A stretch of DNA of 48,424 nt from Chrysochromulina parva (Eukaryota > Haptophyta > Prymnesiales > Chrysochromulinaceae): contig PJAB01000069.1 in assembly GCA_002887195.1 (NCBI GenBank), forward strand, positions 1-48,424. The letters are read 5' to 3'. Positions 15,814 to 25,233 of the stretch are shown here, piece by piece. The number at the start of each line of letters is the position of its first letter. The stretch's first letter is position 1. The position numbers and the translations under genes are program-made. Under the pieces are notes generated by a model. It saw nothing but the letters and a program-made list of their open reading frames with translations, did no database searches and was not told the origin of the DNA.

Positions 15814-17939
15814 ATGCCGCAACAGGGAGAACCAGCGCTAGTCGCACTGTCGGAGGAAGAAGGAGGCCCGGTACGCTGGTTAGGAAGGTATGATCGCGCT
15901 GCAGCAGGTGCGCATCGACCGCCTCGCTCCGCCCGACTCGCCGGTTGCCGCGGCGCCTCTTGGGAGGGCCGGCCGGCCATGCACCGTCGCCCTGCAGCCC
16001 TCCCCTTCTGCCATGTTACGTGCGTCAATGGCCTGACGCCCTGCGGGTGCCGCGACGTTCGCAGCAGCAGCGCGGTGACGTTGTCAAGCTCTTCGTGGGC
16101 CAGATTCCGAAGACGCTCGAAGAAGCCGGTGTCCGGGAGGGTGCGCTTGCTTGCTGATCCATTTCGTCATCATCGGCAATAGCCTGCAGCAGCCCTACGA
16201 GCGGCGAGGGCGGTGGAGCTCACGCGCCGCCCTTGCGTGCGCGCGTGCCGCAGTCTTCCAGGAGTTTGGTGAGATCATCGAGATCGTCATCCTGCGCGAT
16301 CGCCGGACGAACCTGCACCAGGCAAGCAGACCCGCGATTGCAATTGATTGCAGGCCACTGTGGCTGCTCTCGTGGCGATGCGCCGCCCGCGCGCTGCGTA
16401 GTGGCGGCCGCCGCGCGCCCGCGCATCAAACCCTTGAGATCGGGGGCGGCTCAACTGGGTCCTCACCGTCGCCCCTGTGCCATCCCTCCCCCTTCGCCCT
16501 TTGGTTGCGCCACCGCCCTGCCGCAGGGCTGTTGCTTCGTCAAGTTCAACAGCCTGATCGCCGCGCAGTCGGCGATCAACGCGCTGCACAACCAGCGCTC
16601 GCTGCCGCCGCTGCGCAACCCGCTGCAGGTGCGCTTCGCAGACTCGGGCATCAACTCGTCCGATCGGGGCCACCAGACCAATGCCGAGAACAAGCTCTTC
16701 GTCGGTGGTGTGCCGACCGGCTGCGGTGATAAGGAACTGCGCGCCCTCTTCAGCACGTACGGCGAGGTCCTCGACGTCTACATCCTAGCGAGCAAGGCGA
16801 GCCAGGAGGGGCAGCGCGGGTGCGCCTTCGTGCGCTACTCGACGCCGACGTCGTGCGCGATGGCCATCGAAGCGCTCCACGGCAAGTACGCCATGAAGAC
16901 GGGCGAGCTGCCGCTCGTCGTGCGGTACGCTTATCGCCTCTGATGACCTCTGATGACCTCTGATGACCTCTGATGACATCTGATGACCTCTGATGACATC
17001 TGATGACGCCCGTTGACCTTCTTCGTCAGGTACGCGGACCCGCCGAAGAGCCAGCGCGGCTCGGGCGCCTACGGCGGGGGTCGCTTCCCGGCTGGCTGGC
17101 CGCAGGCGCCTCCCGCATGGCCATCGGGCGGCCCCCCGATGGGATGGCCCGGCATGGGCTGGGGCATGCCCGGCGGCGGCATGGGCATGCCGGGTGGCTA
17201 CCCGCCATGGCCGATGCCCCCGATGGGGGGCCAGCCTGGCGTCCCCAACGCCTACGCCTACTACGGCGCGAGCCAGTTTGGCAGCCAGCCCGGCGGCGGT
17301 GGCGGCGTGCCGGGACAGCAGCAGGTGGGAGCAGGTGCACCCCAGGGCTACGGCGGCATGCCGCCACCGCCCGTCTCGATGGGCGGCGGCATGGGCGGCG
17401 GGCAGCCGCCGTTGCCGCCGTCCCAGCAGGCGGCGACGCACGCATGGTCGGAGCACTTGACGCCCGAAGGACTGCGCTACTACTACAACACGGCGACAGG
17501 CACATCCTCGTGGGACCGGCCACAAGAGCTCTCGCAGCAAGGGCAGCGAGGCCAGCCTGGTGTGCCGCCGCTGCCACCGATGCCGCAGGCGGGGTCCACC
17601 CAGACAGCGACGCCCGCCGCTGGCATCGAGCAGGCCATGGAGGCCATGAATGCTTTGCATCTCGGAGGCATGCCGCCCAACGGCGTCGAGTCCATCGTTG
17701 GCGGCGAGAATGGAGGCGCCACCAACGTGCTGATCGCCGAGTGGCCGGGAACCACCTCGGACCTGCAGCAGATGTTCTCACGCTACGGCAACATCACGTT
17801 CTGCGATGTGGACGCGTCGTCCGGCTCGGCGCGCGTCGTCTTCGACTCAGGCCTGTCGGCGCGTCACGCCGTCGAGATGGTCAACGGGCAGATGGTCGGT
17901 GACAAGCAGTTGCTCGTGTCGCTCTCCGCCGGCTACTGA
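15814..17939 (+). CDS. CELF/Bruno- or FCA-like RNA-binding protein (RRM-RRM-WW-RRM), five exons
   Basis: Proposed exons are 15814-15870, 16071-16140, 16254-16321, 16527-16924 and 17030-17939, summing to 501 in-frame codons. Splicing builds RRM1 (VVKLFVGQIPKTLEEA, then VREVFQEFGEI, then GCCFVKFNS) at about 23-100 and RRM2 (NKLFVGGVP...GCAFVRYST...LVVRYADPPK) at about 120-200. A Gly/Pro/Met-rich linker follows, then a WW domain at about 335-365 (AWSEHLTPEGLRYYYNTATG, then TSSWDRP). A divergent third RRM-like fold lies at about 420-500. Plant FCA has RRM-RRM-WW; CELF has three RRMs without WW; this protein has both. The role is expected in splicing or 3' processing. Exon 1 and its exact acceptor in a CAG run are less certain than the other exons. 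Intron 3 uses a GC donor. Confidence 0.87.
16322..16526 (+). other. GC-AG intron (205 nt) in CELF-like gene
   Basis: CACCAG|GCAAGC at the donor and GCCGCAG|GGCTG at the acceptor join LHQ to GCCFVKFN, restoring the RRM1 RNP1 motif. No GT nearby gives an in-frame product, so a GC donor is the best reading. Confidence 0.8.
16925..17029 (+). other. Introner-like intron (105 nt) in CELF-like gene with decamer array
   Basis: GTGCG|GTACGC at the donor and CGTCAG|GTACGC at the acceptor restore LVVRYADPPK at the end of RRM2. GGTACGC is present at both junctions. Seven ten-base units, TGATGACCTC or TGATGACATC, fill 16941-17007 in perfect register. Confidence 0.88.
16941..17007. repeat. Seven tandem copies of TGATGAC(C/A)TC
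   Basis: Units begin at 16941, 16951, 16961, 16971, 16981, 16991 and 17001 with only C/A variation at position 8. The same family recurs in the intron at 44370-44496 in the same orientation relative to transcription. Confidence 0.95.
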
Positions 17940-19174
17940 GGCGGTGGCCGGTCGCCGCAAGGCGCACCGAGCCCTCCGTGAATGGACCCCTCGCGTGAAT
18001 GGACAACGTGGCATGGCAAAGTCGGCGAGGGCGGTCGCAATAGGCATGCGCCTGTGAAGTAGATTCATGGCAGACCAAGTGATGCGACAAGCTGAAGTGA
18101 CAAAGTGGACGAAGTGACGAAGTGAGACGAGTCTGTGGCCGCCCTCCTTTGACGAAGTGGACGAAGTGACGAAGTGAGACGAGTCTGTGGCAACCCTCCT
18201 TTCTTGAGCTGGGCGTGTGTGTGCAATGTGTGGCTGCGTGGCGGAGCGCGTGGCTGCCGGCAAGGGGTGCGACGTCGACGTGGTGCGATGCGTCCATAAT
18301 GGGCAAGTATGGGGTAGCGTGCGCGGCCGAGGCCGTGCTGCTCGAGAGGTTGGTGAGCTTCGCGCCCGGCACGGCGCGATCAAAGTCGAGAGGTTGGGCG
18401 GTTGGTGAGCTTCGTGGGTGGGCGATTGTGCCGCGGGGGGGGAGGGGCTGCCCCATAGGCCAGAGGCGGCTCTCGTGCTGCCTTTTGTGTGTGCCGTGTC
18501 TTCGTGTGCATCGCGCGTCCGAAATGAGTGCTGGCGGGCGCGTGATGAGTGTGATGCGTGTGATGTGCAGAGTGTGTCATTGTGGAGTGGCTGTGGCGTA
18601 CGTGACGCAGTCTCGGTGCCTCCACGTCGCGTCCGCGTGTCCGCGGCAGCACTTTCCCCGCCGCGCGCTTCCGGTACGCGGTGTATTGCGCGGTGGATTC
18701 GGCCCCGGCCGGCCTGCCGTGCGACGCCTCGCCCTTGCGCGTTGCGGCGGGTGTGGCGGTCGTCGTGTACGGGGTCGGAACCGGAGCACCTGACCGAACC
18801 GGCCGGCGGGTCGGTCGGACGTGCCGGCGGTGTGCCTGTTGGGACCGGAGTGCGAAATAAAGCATCGACGAGTTTGGCTTCAACCTGTTGTGGCTGCAGC
18901 TACCACGTAGGACCAGCTTGGTAATCGCACCTCAGTCGCCGTAGTAATATATACGTTCACTCGCGGATATGGGCAGGCGCGCCGTGTCGGTGCGTGACGC
19001 GGGGCGGGCGGCACAAACTCGATACGAAAGTGCCCCACTCCGCTCCGTGCGGAAACCACACACAGCTGCCATCAAGCGATCAGGTAGCCGCCAAGGCCAT
19101 CTGCATCTTTAGCTCGAGCTGCTCGGGCACACGGGCTGACGTGTGTGGTGCAGTGCAGACTCAGGTCCGGATAT
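17940..19174. other. 1.2-kb gene-free convergent spacer
   Basis: This lies between the stops of the CELF-like gene and an MFS gene. It holds a 50-bp direct repeat (separate entry) and a G/T-rich low-complexity stretch at about 18210-18560 (many GTGTG and GATGAGTGTGATG words). Frames on both strands (for example 18215-18793 +, 18380-18883 -) overlap each other, are Arg-rich and match nothing; I do not call them. An AATAAA lies at about 18856. Confidence 0.5.
18101..18202. repeat. 50-bp direct repeat, two copies
   Basis: Copies at 18101-18150 and 18151-18202 share GTGGACGAAGTGACGAAGTG, then AGACGAGTCTGTGG, then CCCTCCTTT, with only a few differences. The inside of each copy is itself built from GACGAAGT words. 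Confidence 0.9.
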
Positions 19175-20929
19175 TTACAGTACGTCGTCCTCTTCGAGAG
19201 CACTGAACTTTGGCGACTTTCTTGCGACCTTGCTGGCAAAGGTAAAGGCATCTTTGCCGGCACTCTTCTTGCGCCCACTCGTTGCGTGCACACAGCCTCC
19301 GACGCCGCCGCTAGATCCGTCCTCATCAGCCATCGGAGCGGTCGTCTGCTGCAACCTCCGTTCGTCGTCGCCGTCGTCGCCGCCGCCGCCGTCCTCGCCG
19401 CCGCCGCCGCCGCCGCCGCTGCCGCACTCGGGCGGCAGCGTCGTCTCTCCAGGTTCGGCAGTTTCCGGACTCAGCGTTGCCTTCGCAACGTGCGATGCTG
19501 GCATCGGCATCGCAGGCTCATGCTCCGTGGCGTGCTCCAGGTCGGCATCATCGGCAGAGGTTCTCTGCCGACGCGGCACGCGCAGGAATAGGGCACCAAG
19601 GGCGCCGACAAAGAGGTTGAGCGCGGCAATAGTCAGGATGATGGGAGAGTAGTTCTCGCACAGGTCATGGGCCACACCTATGAGGAGAGGACCGAAGGCG
19701 GTCGAGGCCACATTAGACGTCGAGAGGAGGCCCTGTATGCTGCCGAGGTGCCGTCGGCCAAAGAACTGGGCAGGGCACACGCTGAAGCACGCCTTGCCCA
19801 TGCCCATCGAAAATCCCCACAGGGCTGCGGTGGCCACGGTGCGGACCGGAGAGAGCGTGACGCCGGGCCAGCCGATGAGTAACATCGAGAGGCCTCCGAC
19901 GAGAAAGCACACGCACATGATGAGGCGCGGAGGCATCCAGTCGAGCAGCCAGCCGGCGAGCACAAGTGCGAGAGCGCGCGAGGCTGCCCACGGCAGGTAG
20001 AAGCACGAGGGCAGCAGGCCCACATCGAGTTGAAGCTCCTCGGCGATGCTCTCAAGGTGGAAGAAGAAGCCCGCGCCGATGCCCCACTGCAGCGCGTTCG
20101 CGACTATGAGGATCCACAAAGCGGAGGTGCGCATTGCCTCGCGCAGCCGCCAGCCGGTCACTGCTGCTGCTGCCTTGGCCGGTCCAGTGCCGCCTGGCGT
20201 CGCGCTTGCGGCTCCGGCGAGCCCCTCGGTCGGGTCGCCGTCCGGAGCCAGGCCGATGTCCTCTGGCCTTGAGCGCAGTAGCAAGAAGGCAACTGGCGGG
20301 TAGAGCAATAGGACGGCACCGACGAGCTCGAATGCGCGTCGCCAGCCATAATGCACCACGGCCATGGCGTACAGTTGCGCGCAGAGCCCGTATCCGATCA
20401 GAGAGTTCACGGACTCAGAAAGCCCTGTCGCCAGACCTCGCCGGCGCACAAACCAATTCTGAAGGCACGTGTTGCACGTGAGCGCCAAGCCGCCGAAGCC
20501 GAGCGTACGCATCGCGGTGAATGCGAGCGTGAGGGTCGCCCAGTGTGTCGGCAGCGACATGGCCGCGAGTGAAACGTAGAAGGCTGTCGAGCACATGGTG
20601 ACACCAAGCCTCCCCCCGAAGCGGTCAACAGCGCGCCCAATGGGAATCTGCGCCGCCGCACCCAATAAAGTCCCGACGGCGTAGGTGAGCGAAATCACGG
20701 AACGCGAGAGCTGCAGGTCCGATTTTATGCCTTCGATGCTAAACGTTAGGCCGGCCGAGGTACCAAAGAAGGTGGTGATCTGACCCACTGTCAAAACCGT
20801 CCAGACGACATAACCGTAAGGGCAGCGACACGTACGATGGCTTCCAGGTGCTGAGTCCTCGTTGACTAGCTGACCGTAGCGGCGCGATAACTTCGGTGGG
20901 CTGTTCGTGGACGGCTGTATTGGCTCCAT
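19175..20929 (-). CDS. MFS transporter, MCT/OFA-like
   Basis: From the ATG at 20927-20929 (MEPIQPSTN) the product is 584 aa with about 12 membrane helices. Helix 1 begins YGYVVWTVLTVGQITTFFGT. The MFS loop 2-3 signature appears as GRAVDRFGGRLG, and NWFVRRRGLATGL precedes helix 5, typical of monocarboxylate/oxalate-formate-like (MCT/OFA) carriers. A cytosolic loop between helices 6 and 7 is Ala/Gly-rich. The C-terminal tail (from about residue 480) is acidic and Gly-rich. The frame continues 57 codons upstream to another ATG at 21100, but that would overlap the divergent PsbP-like gene. The substrate is probably an organic anion; not determinable. Confidence 0.85.
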   Translation of the reverse strand: MEPIQPSTNSPPKLSRRYGQLVNEDSAPGSHRTCRCPYGYVVWTVLTVGQITTFFGTSAGLTFSIEGIKSDLQLSRSVISLTYAVGTLLGAAAQIPIGRAVDRFGGRLGVTMCSTAFYVSLAAMSLPTHWATLTLAFTAMRTLGFGGLALTCNTCLQNWFVRRRGLATGLSESVNSLIGYGLCAQLYAMAVVHYGWRRAFELVGAVLLLYPPVAFLLLRSRPEDIGLAPDGDPTEGLAGAASATPGGTGPAKAAAAVTGWRLREAMRTSALWILIVANALQWGIGAGFFFHLESIAEELQLDVGLLPSCFYLPWAASRALALVLAGWLLDWMPPRLIMCVCFLVGGLSMLLIGWPGVTLSPVRTVATAALWGFSMGMGKACFSVCPAQFFGRRHLGSIQGLLSTSNVASTAFGPLLIGVAHDLCENYSPIILTIAALNLFVGALGALFLRVPRRQRTSADDADLEHATEHEPAMPMPASHVAKATLSPETAEPGETTLPPECGSGGGGGGGEDGGGGDDGDDERRLQQTTAPMADEDGSSGGVGGCVHATSGRKKSAGKDAFTFASKVARKSPKFSALEEDDVL

Positions 20930-21140
20930 CCCGTCGATGCAGCTCTCGGTCCGACCGCAAAGAGGACCGAAGACCTCCGAAGACTCGTGACGAGTCGTCG
21001 GAACGAGTGCCCATCTCAGCGTCTTCGAAACATCGCATGGTTGAGGAGTTGAGAAGCGCGTGACACGCGCACGACCTCGTGTGGAATGGGCGGGGAACAT
21101 ATTCTGTACGTTTCAAGTTTTGAAAGAAAGCCGCGGACCA
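20930..21140. promoter_or_regulatory. Divergent promoter, MFS / PsbP-like
   Basis: 211 bp lie between opposed start codons. It contains GACTCGTGACGAGTCGTC at about 20985-21002, an imperfect inverted repeat GACTCGT/ACGAGTC. Confidence 0.35.
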
Positions 21141-21923
21141 ATGGTGCTCTTCGCCGTGATTGTCCAGGTAACCGCGCTTCACGCCAGATACGCAGACGCT
21201 TGGAGCCGCAGGACCGCCGTTGGCATCTCTGTGCTCGCAGCAACCAGCACATCTGCCGCGCAAGCAGCTTCAAAGGGTGGCGTGCAGTGGTCAATCGATT
21301 TGCCTCCTGAGTTTGAGGTGCAGCGGCAGCTCGCATCAATCGTGCGCATCAAGACTGAGACGGTGCTGCTCGCGGACGACCCGGCAACGGGGGCTCAGGC
21401 TAAGCTCCTCCTTCTTCCATTCGGACAACAGGCCGGTGCCAGCCTCAACGCCGATGACCAGCTCTCACTAGCCACTTTCTTCTTCGCAGCGCCATCGACA
21501 GAGCCGCTCTCAGCGGGTGCTGAGACGGTCGCTTCGACGATGGCTCACTCGGCGAGCCGCAGCCCGGGCATCACCTCGCTGACTCGCTTCAGCACTCCGA
21601 AAGCGTACGCCGAGGCGAGTGGCCGCCGCTACGTCCGTTACGCCTACTCAGCACAAAAGTGCACAGGCGAGCTCGACGGCACCGAGTGCGTCGACGGCTC
21701 GCTGATCAAGCGGCGCACGCTGGCCACGGTCACGATGTCGAGTATCTCGCAGTACCGGACGAACACGGAGCGCGAGCGCATGCGCGAGCTTGGGCAGGCG
21801 CGCAACGTGGAGGTGCTCTGGCTGCTCACTTTCAGCGCGCCCGATGCTGCCTTTGATTCACTTCAGCCGGCGTTTGAGAAGGCGAGCGCGAGCTTTTATG
21901 TGCCGCTCGAGGAGTCCTCGTAG
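21141..21923 (+). CDS. Thylakoid-lumen PsbP-like protein
   Basis: From the ATG at 21141 the product is 260 aa; the upstream part of the frame has only a GTG. Residues 1-15 (MVLFAVIVQVTALHA) look like an ER signal peptide. A basic segment with twin Arg follows (WSRRTAVGISVLAATSTSAA) and ends in AQAA, a Tat-type lumen signal. The mature part (GVQWSIDLPPEFEVQRQLAS at its start, EVLWLLTFSAPDAAFDSLQP near its end) has the layout of the PsbP fold: N-terminal strand motif, long middle, C-terminal 'L..SF.V' helix. It would be imported through a complex plastid into the lumen and act in photosystem II or assembly. Homology to PsbP is moderate by eye; the targeting layout is clear. Confidence 0.72.
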   Translation: MVLFAVIVQVTALHARYADAWSRRTAVGISVLAATSTSAAQAASKGGVQWSIDLPPEFEVQRQLASIVRIKTETVLLADDPATGAQAKLLLLPFGQQAGASLNADDQLSLATFFFAAPSTEPLSAGAETVASTMAHSASRSPGITSLTRFSTPKAYAEASGRRYVRYAYSAQKCTGELDGTECVDGSLIKRRTLATVTMSSISQYRTNTERERMRELGQARNVEVLWLLTFSAPDAAFDSLQPAFEKASASFYVPLEESS

Positions 21924-22153
21924 CGCGCTTCGAGAGTCTTTCCAAAAAACCATGCACAGAGCCCCCCAAACGACTTGACACTCGTGTGGAACGAGCCCCA
22001 AAACGTAAACGACCTGAGCCCACGCCCCTCTCAACACCTAATCCTGCGAGCCCGACCAAAGATCCCAAGGGCCCGAAGGCGGCCGAGTTTTTTCAGAACT
22101 ATAGTTCATTCACACACACTTTTGTTTCCCCAGCGGGTTAGGGGGGGAACAGA

Positions 22154-23044
22154 ATGTTTTGCGAGCTCATTTCATCGGCCCTCCCGCTTCCAGCCATGTT
22201 ACGCATCGCTATCGCTGGCGCTATGTGCGTCGTCGGCCGCGCCGCCGCAGTCGAGGACCTCGTTCGTGTCCCGGGCACTGGCCAGTCCATTCCTCGCCGG
22301 TGCATCCTCGAGGTTCCCAACGGGGCCACGCATGATTACGATAGTATCCCAGCTGGACTGCCAGCCGGCTGCAACGGTGAGCAGCTTCGGTCCCCATCGG
22401 TGCAGATCTACGCCGCGGATACGCACTTGAAGAGCTCGGAGGCCCTGACGAGCTTCACGGCCGACTGGGTCGTTCCGCCGCTGCCAAAACGTGCGGGCGG
22501 CCAAGTCGTCTACTTTTGGCCCGGCTTCAAGAACTCCAAGCCCGAGATGGGCTACCCAGTGCTGCAGCCGGTGCTGCAGTACGGGGAGCATGGCCCTGGC
22601 TGGCAGCTCCAGTCGTGGTTTGTCGACGCGAACGACCACAAGTACCCGGTCGTGACAGCGCCGGCCATCACGGTGGAACCAGGACACCAGATTACAAGCT
22701 TCATGGTTCAGACAGACGACGGTCACAATCTCGGTTGGACGGTGTCTGGAACCAACATCAACACGGGCGCCAACAGCACGCTTCACATCGCGTACTCCAA
22801 GGCTGGCGACGTCGACTACGACTACGCGATGCTCGTGAACGAGAACATCAATGTCAATACTCAGTGCGATCGCATGCCTGCCTCTACGAACGTGAGTTTC
22901 TCAAAGGTGAGCGTGAACGGCGAGTCCAAACCGCAGTGGACCACACGCGCCAACTGCGCGGGCAATCCACAGTGCGACTGTGGGAATGCCGCGGCCGTCG
23001 ACGTCGACACGGGCGACGTCACGCTCAGCTGGAAGTACGAGTGA
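22154..23044 (+). CDS. Secreted protein of an uncharacterised fungal/bacterial-like family
   Basis: The product is 296 aa (ATG 22154) or 282 aa (ATG 22196); the second start gives a compact signal peptide, MLRIAIAGAMCVVGRAAA. The mature part contains FTADWVVPPLPKRAGGQVVY, FWPGFKN, QPVLQYG and GWQLQSWFVD, then a strand-rich C-terminal half. This pattern (VPP.P...GQ..F.F.G..N, QPVLQWG, W...SW.V) recalls a family of extracellular proteins known from fungi and bacteria with no assigned activity; I infer a jelly-roll-like fold. Cys residues and NST/NVS sequons fit secretion. It lies in a same-strand run with PsbP-like and NUMOD3, but spacing does not suggest a shared job. Confidence 0.75.
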   Translation: MFCELISSALPLPAMLRIAIAGAMCVVGRAAAVEDLVRVPGTGQSIPRRCILEVPNGATHDYDSIPAGLPAGCNGEQLRSPSVQIYAADTHLKSSEALTSFTADWVVPPLPKRAGGQVVYFWPGFKNSKPEMGYPVLQPVLQYGEHGPGWQLQSWFVDANDHKYPVVTAPAITVEPGHQITSFMVQTDDGHNLGWTVSGTNINTGANSTLHIAYSKAGDVDYDYAMLVNENINVNTQCDRMPASTNVSFSKVSVNGESKPQWTTRANCAGNPQCDCGNAAAVDVDTGDVTLSWKYE

Positions 23045-23302
23045 GAGAGATGGAGGGGCTCGTGTGAAACTGAAAGTGCTGCCCCCTCCAGGCGTGATAT
23101 CTGATGTCTGTATTGCTGGGACTCGAAGCAAGCAAGCTAGATAATTAGTCGAAACACACAAGTACCTAAACCAGCTTGCGTGCTTGCTAGCTCGCTTGCT
23201 TGGGTCTCGCACAGAAAAACTTGGGAGGGTGGCACGGTGAGCTCGAAGCGGAGCTGATTGCGGGTTGTCAGGAAACGAAGGTCGAAAGCCGACCACGAGG
23301 TG

Positions 23303-24739
23303 ATGAAGAGTTACCTTCTGCTCTTGCGCGTGGTGATAGCGGCCGCGGCGCTGGCGTTGCCGCCAGCTGCGGTGCGAGCTACAAGCTGTTGGTTGCCGCC
23401 ACAGCCTCGGCAGCTCCTCGTGGTGCATCCTGCGCGCGTGCCTGTGGCTCCACGGTGCCAGCAGGTTGCGACGCTGCTAGAAACAGAGGGCGAGTCCGGG
23501 ACGCTGACTGCTGCAGGCGGCCGTTTGCACACGCCCGAGAGCCGCGCGAAAATATCGGCTGCCAACAAGGGACGCACGCCCTGGAACGCCGGGCGGAAGC
23601 ACTCTGAGGAGACCCGTCAGCGCATTGCGGAGGCCACACGCGCTGCGATGCAGCGCAGGATGGAGGAGCGCAAGCTCGAGCGCGAGCGAATGCGTCTCGA
23701 GGAGCCCCAGGTGTACCAGGCGCTCGTGACCAAGGAGGCCGCGGCTGAGGCGGCGGCGGCGGCGCTCAAGGAGGCGGAGCGCGAGCAAAGGAGTGCCGAG
23801 CGGCGGCGGGAACGGCTCGAGAAGCGCCTCGTGCGGCAGCAGCGGGCGGAGGCGAGTGGCAACGGCACGGCGACGGTGCGGCGTGCGCGGGTCACCATCG
23901 GCAGCAGCCGCGTCAACTTTACGTTCACCGCCGAGTCGCGCGCCAAGATCTCGGAGAGCGTGCGCAAGCGCTGGCAAGATCCGACCTACCGCGCGCGCCG
24001 CAGCAACATCTCCGTGTCGCAAGAGACGCGCGCGAAGCTGTCGGAGGCGATGAAGGCCAAGTGGCTCAGCGGGAGCTATCGTGAGCGTAACGGCACGAGC
24101 AACGCGCATTCGGCGGAGAGGCGCTCTAAGATTGCGGCCGCCATTCGTGCCAAGTGGGCCGAGCCAGAGTATCGCGAAAGGGCTACCATCGGCATTCGCC
24201 TCGCGCGGCTGAACGCGACGGCGAGCCGGCGCGCGCGCGGCGGTGTGCCGCAGGTCGTCTCCGAAGAGGTGCGAGCCAAGCTCTCGATGACGATGAAGCA
24301 CGTCTGGGCCCAGCGGCGCGAGAAGGACCTGTCTGACCGCGTGGCGGCCGAGCTGTCCCTAGCCGAAAAGGAGGGGCGGGAGCCGCGACTTACGGAGCCG
24401 CTGCCACGGCGCGTGCACCGCGTGCACAATGGAGTGCTCTCTAGCGGCCAGTGGCGCCCCCCGCAGCGCGGCGGCGCCGTCACGAGCCTGGGGGTCTCGG
24501 GTACACGCGCTGCGGGGATGCAGGAGCGACGGCCGGAGAGCCTTGCGGCGGACGCGTCGACTGCGGAGCGCTGGCAAGCCATGGCGATGGAGGAGGCGCA
24601 GGCGGAGGCGGAGGCGGAGGCGCTGGCGCTGGCCGAGGAACACGCCGCAAGCGCCAAGGAGGCTGGCGAGGAGGATGACATTGACCTGATCGCGTGGGGC
24701 AACACGATCATCGACTTTGGCGATGACATGACGGAATGA
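23303..24739 (+). CDS. NUMOD3-repeat DNA-binding protein, probably organelle-targeted
   Basis: From the ATG at 23303 the product is 478 aa. Residues 1-26 (MKSYLLLLRVVIAAAALALP...) are a signal peptide and a Pro/Arg-rich transit-like region follows. At least five NUMOD3 helices are visible: HTPESRAKISAANKGRTPW (about 76), HSEETRQRIAEATRAAM (about 100), TAESRAKISESVRKRWQD (about 209), SQETRAKLSEAMKAKW (about 239), SAERRSKIAAAIRAKWAEPE (about 270) and SEEVRAKLSMTMKHVW (about 318). NUMOD3 modules bind DNA next to the catalytic domains of phage and intron homing endonucleases; plants have chloroplast proteins made only of them. No GIY-YIG or HNH nuclease is seen here. An Arg/Glu-rich coiled coil separates the motif groups. 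Probable role: plastid nucleoid or RNA/DNA binding. Confidence 0.82.
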   Translation: MKSYLLLLRVVIAAAALALPPAAVRATSCWLPPQPRQLLVVHPARVPVAPRCQQVATLLETEGESGTLTAAGGRLHTPESRAKISAANKGRTPWNAGRKHSEETRQRIAEATRAAMQRRMEERKLERERMRLEEPQVYQALVTKEAAAEAAAAALKEAEREQRSAERRRERLEKRLVRQQRAEASGNGTATVRRARVTIGSSRVNFTFTAESRAKISESVRKRWQDPTYRARRSNISVSQETRAKLSEAMKAKWLSGSYRERNGTSNAHSAERRSKIAAAIRAKWAEPEYRERATIGIRLARLNATASRRARGGVPQVVSEEVRAKLSMTMKHVWAQRREKDLSDRVAAELSLAEKEGREPRLTEPLPRRVHRVHNGVLSSGQWRPPQRGGAVTSLGVSGTRAAGMQERRPESLAADASTAERWQAMAMEEAQAEAEAEALALAEEHAASAKEAGEEDDIDLIAWGNTIIDFGDDMTE

Positions 24740-25233
24740 GTCGCCCCAAGTCCATGCCGGGCGCCTCTCGCGAGCTCGTGTACCTTATCTAACACACGAG
24801 GACTGCACGAGCTGTGGCCGGTCGTAATCCGGTCGGGCATCTGCGATGGAACGTGGGATGACCGCACGCGCCCGGCACGGCGCCCGGCGTGCACTGCCGG
24901 AGCGGTTGCGAAAGCTCGAGAGGTTTGGAATGTAGCTTTAATATTGCCTACGCGCTACGGTTGTGCGCGGCGCCTTTTACAAGCTTACATCGTAGCCAAA
25001 GGTGGGGAGGTCGCCCCAATTGGGTCGCTATATCCCCCCATCTCTTGCCTCTTGCTCTTCGCTCTTGCATGGCATGTGACGGGGTAGACCCGCCACTACT
25101 AGTAAGTAGTTTCTCTCCCGGGGTTGGAGCCCTGGGCCAACTGCCGAGGCCTCCCTGTTCTTTTTGTGTTCGGAATCCTATTTCGGTGTGTTCACGCACA
25201 CCCCGTTTCGGGCTGCACGCGCGGGAGAATTCC
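24740..25233. other. Spacer / 5' region of second MFS gene
   Basis: 494 bp between same-strand genes. The MFS reading frame stays open upstream to 24889, but only non-ATG codons start it, so this is 5' UTR and promoter. No repeat seen. Confidence 0.4.

Noticed and set aside
16785..17660. 291-codon minus frame containing IRGHQRSSE-type repeats
   Set aside because: It reads through the decamer intron array and antisense of the CELF-like exons; the repeat, not a gene, keeps it open.
18215..18883. Overlapping plus and minus frames of 160-190 codons
   Set aside because: Arg/Val/Cys-rich products of G/T-rich low-complexity sequence; mutually overlapping, no domain.
20930..21100. 57-codon N-terminal extension of the first MFS protein
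   Set aside because: It would reach 21100, within about 40 bp of the divergent PsbP-like start and into its 5' region; the residues look non-conserved and the MFS fold is complete without them.
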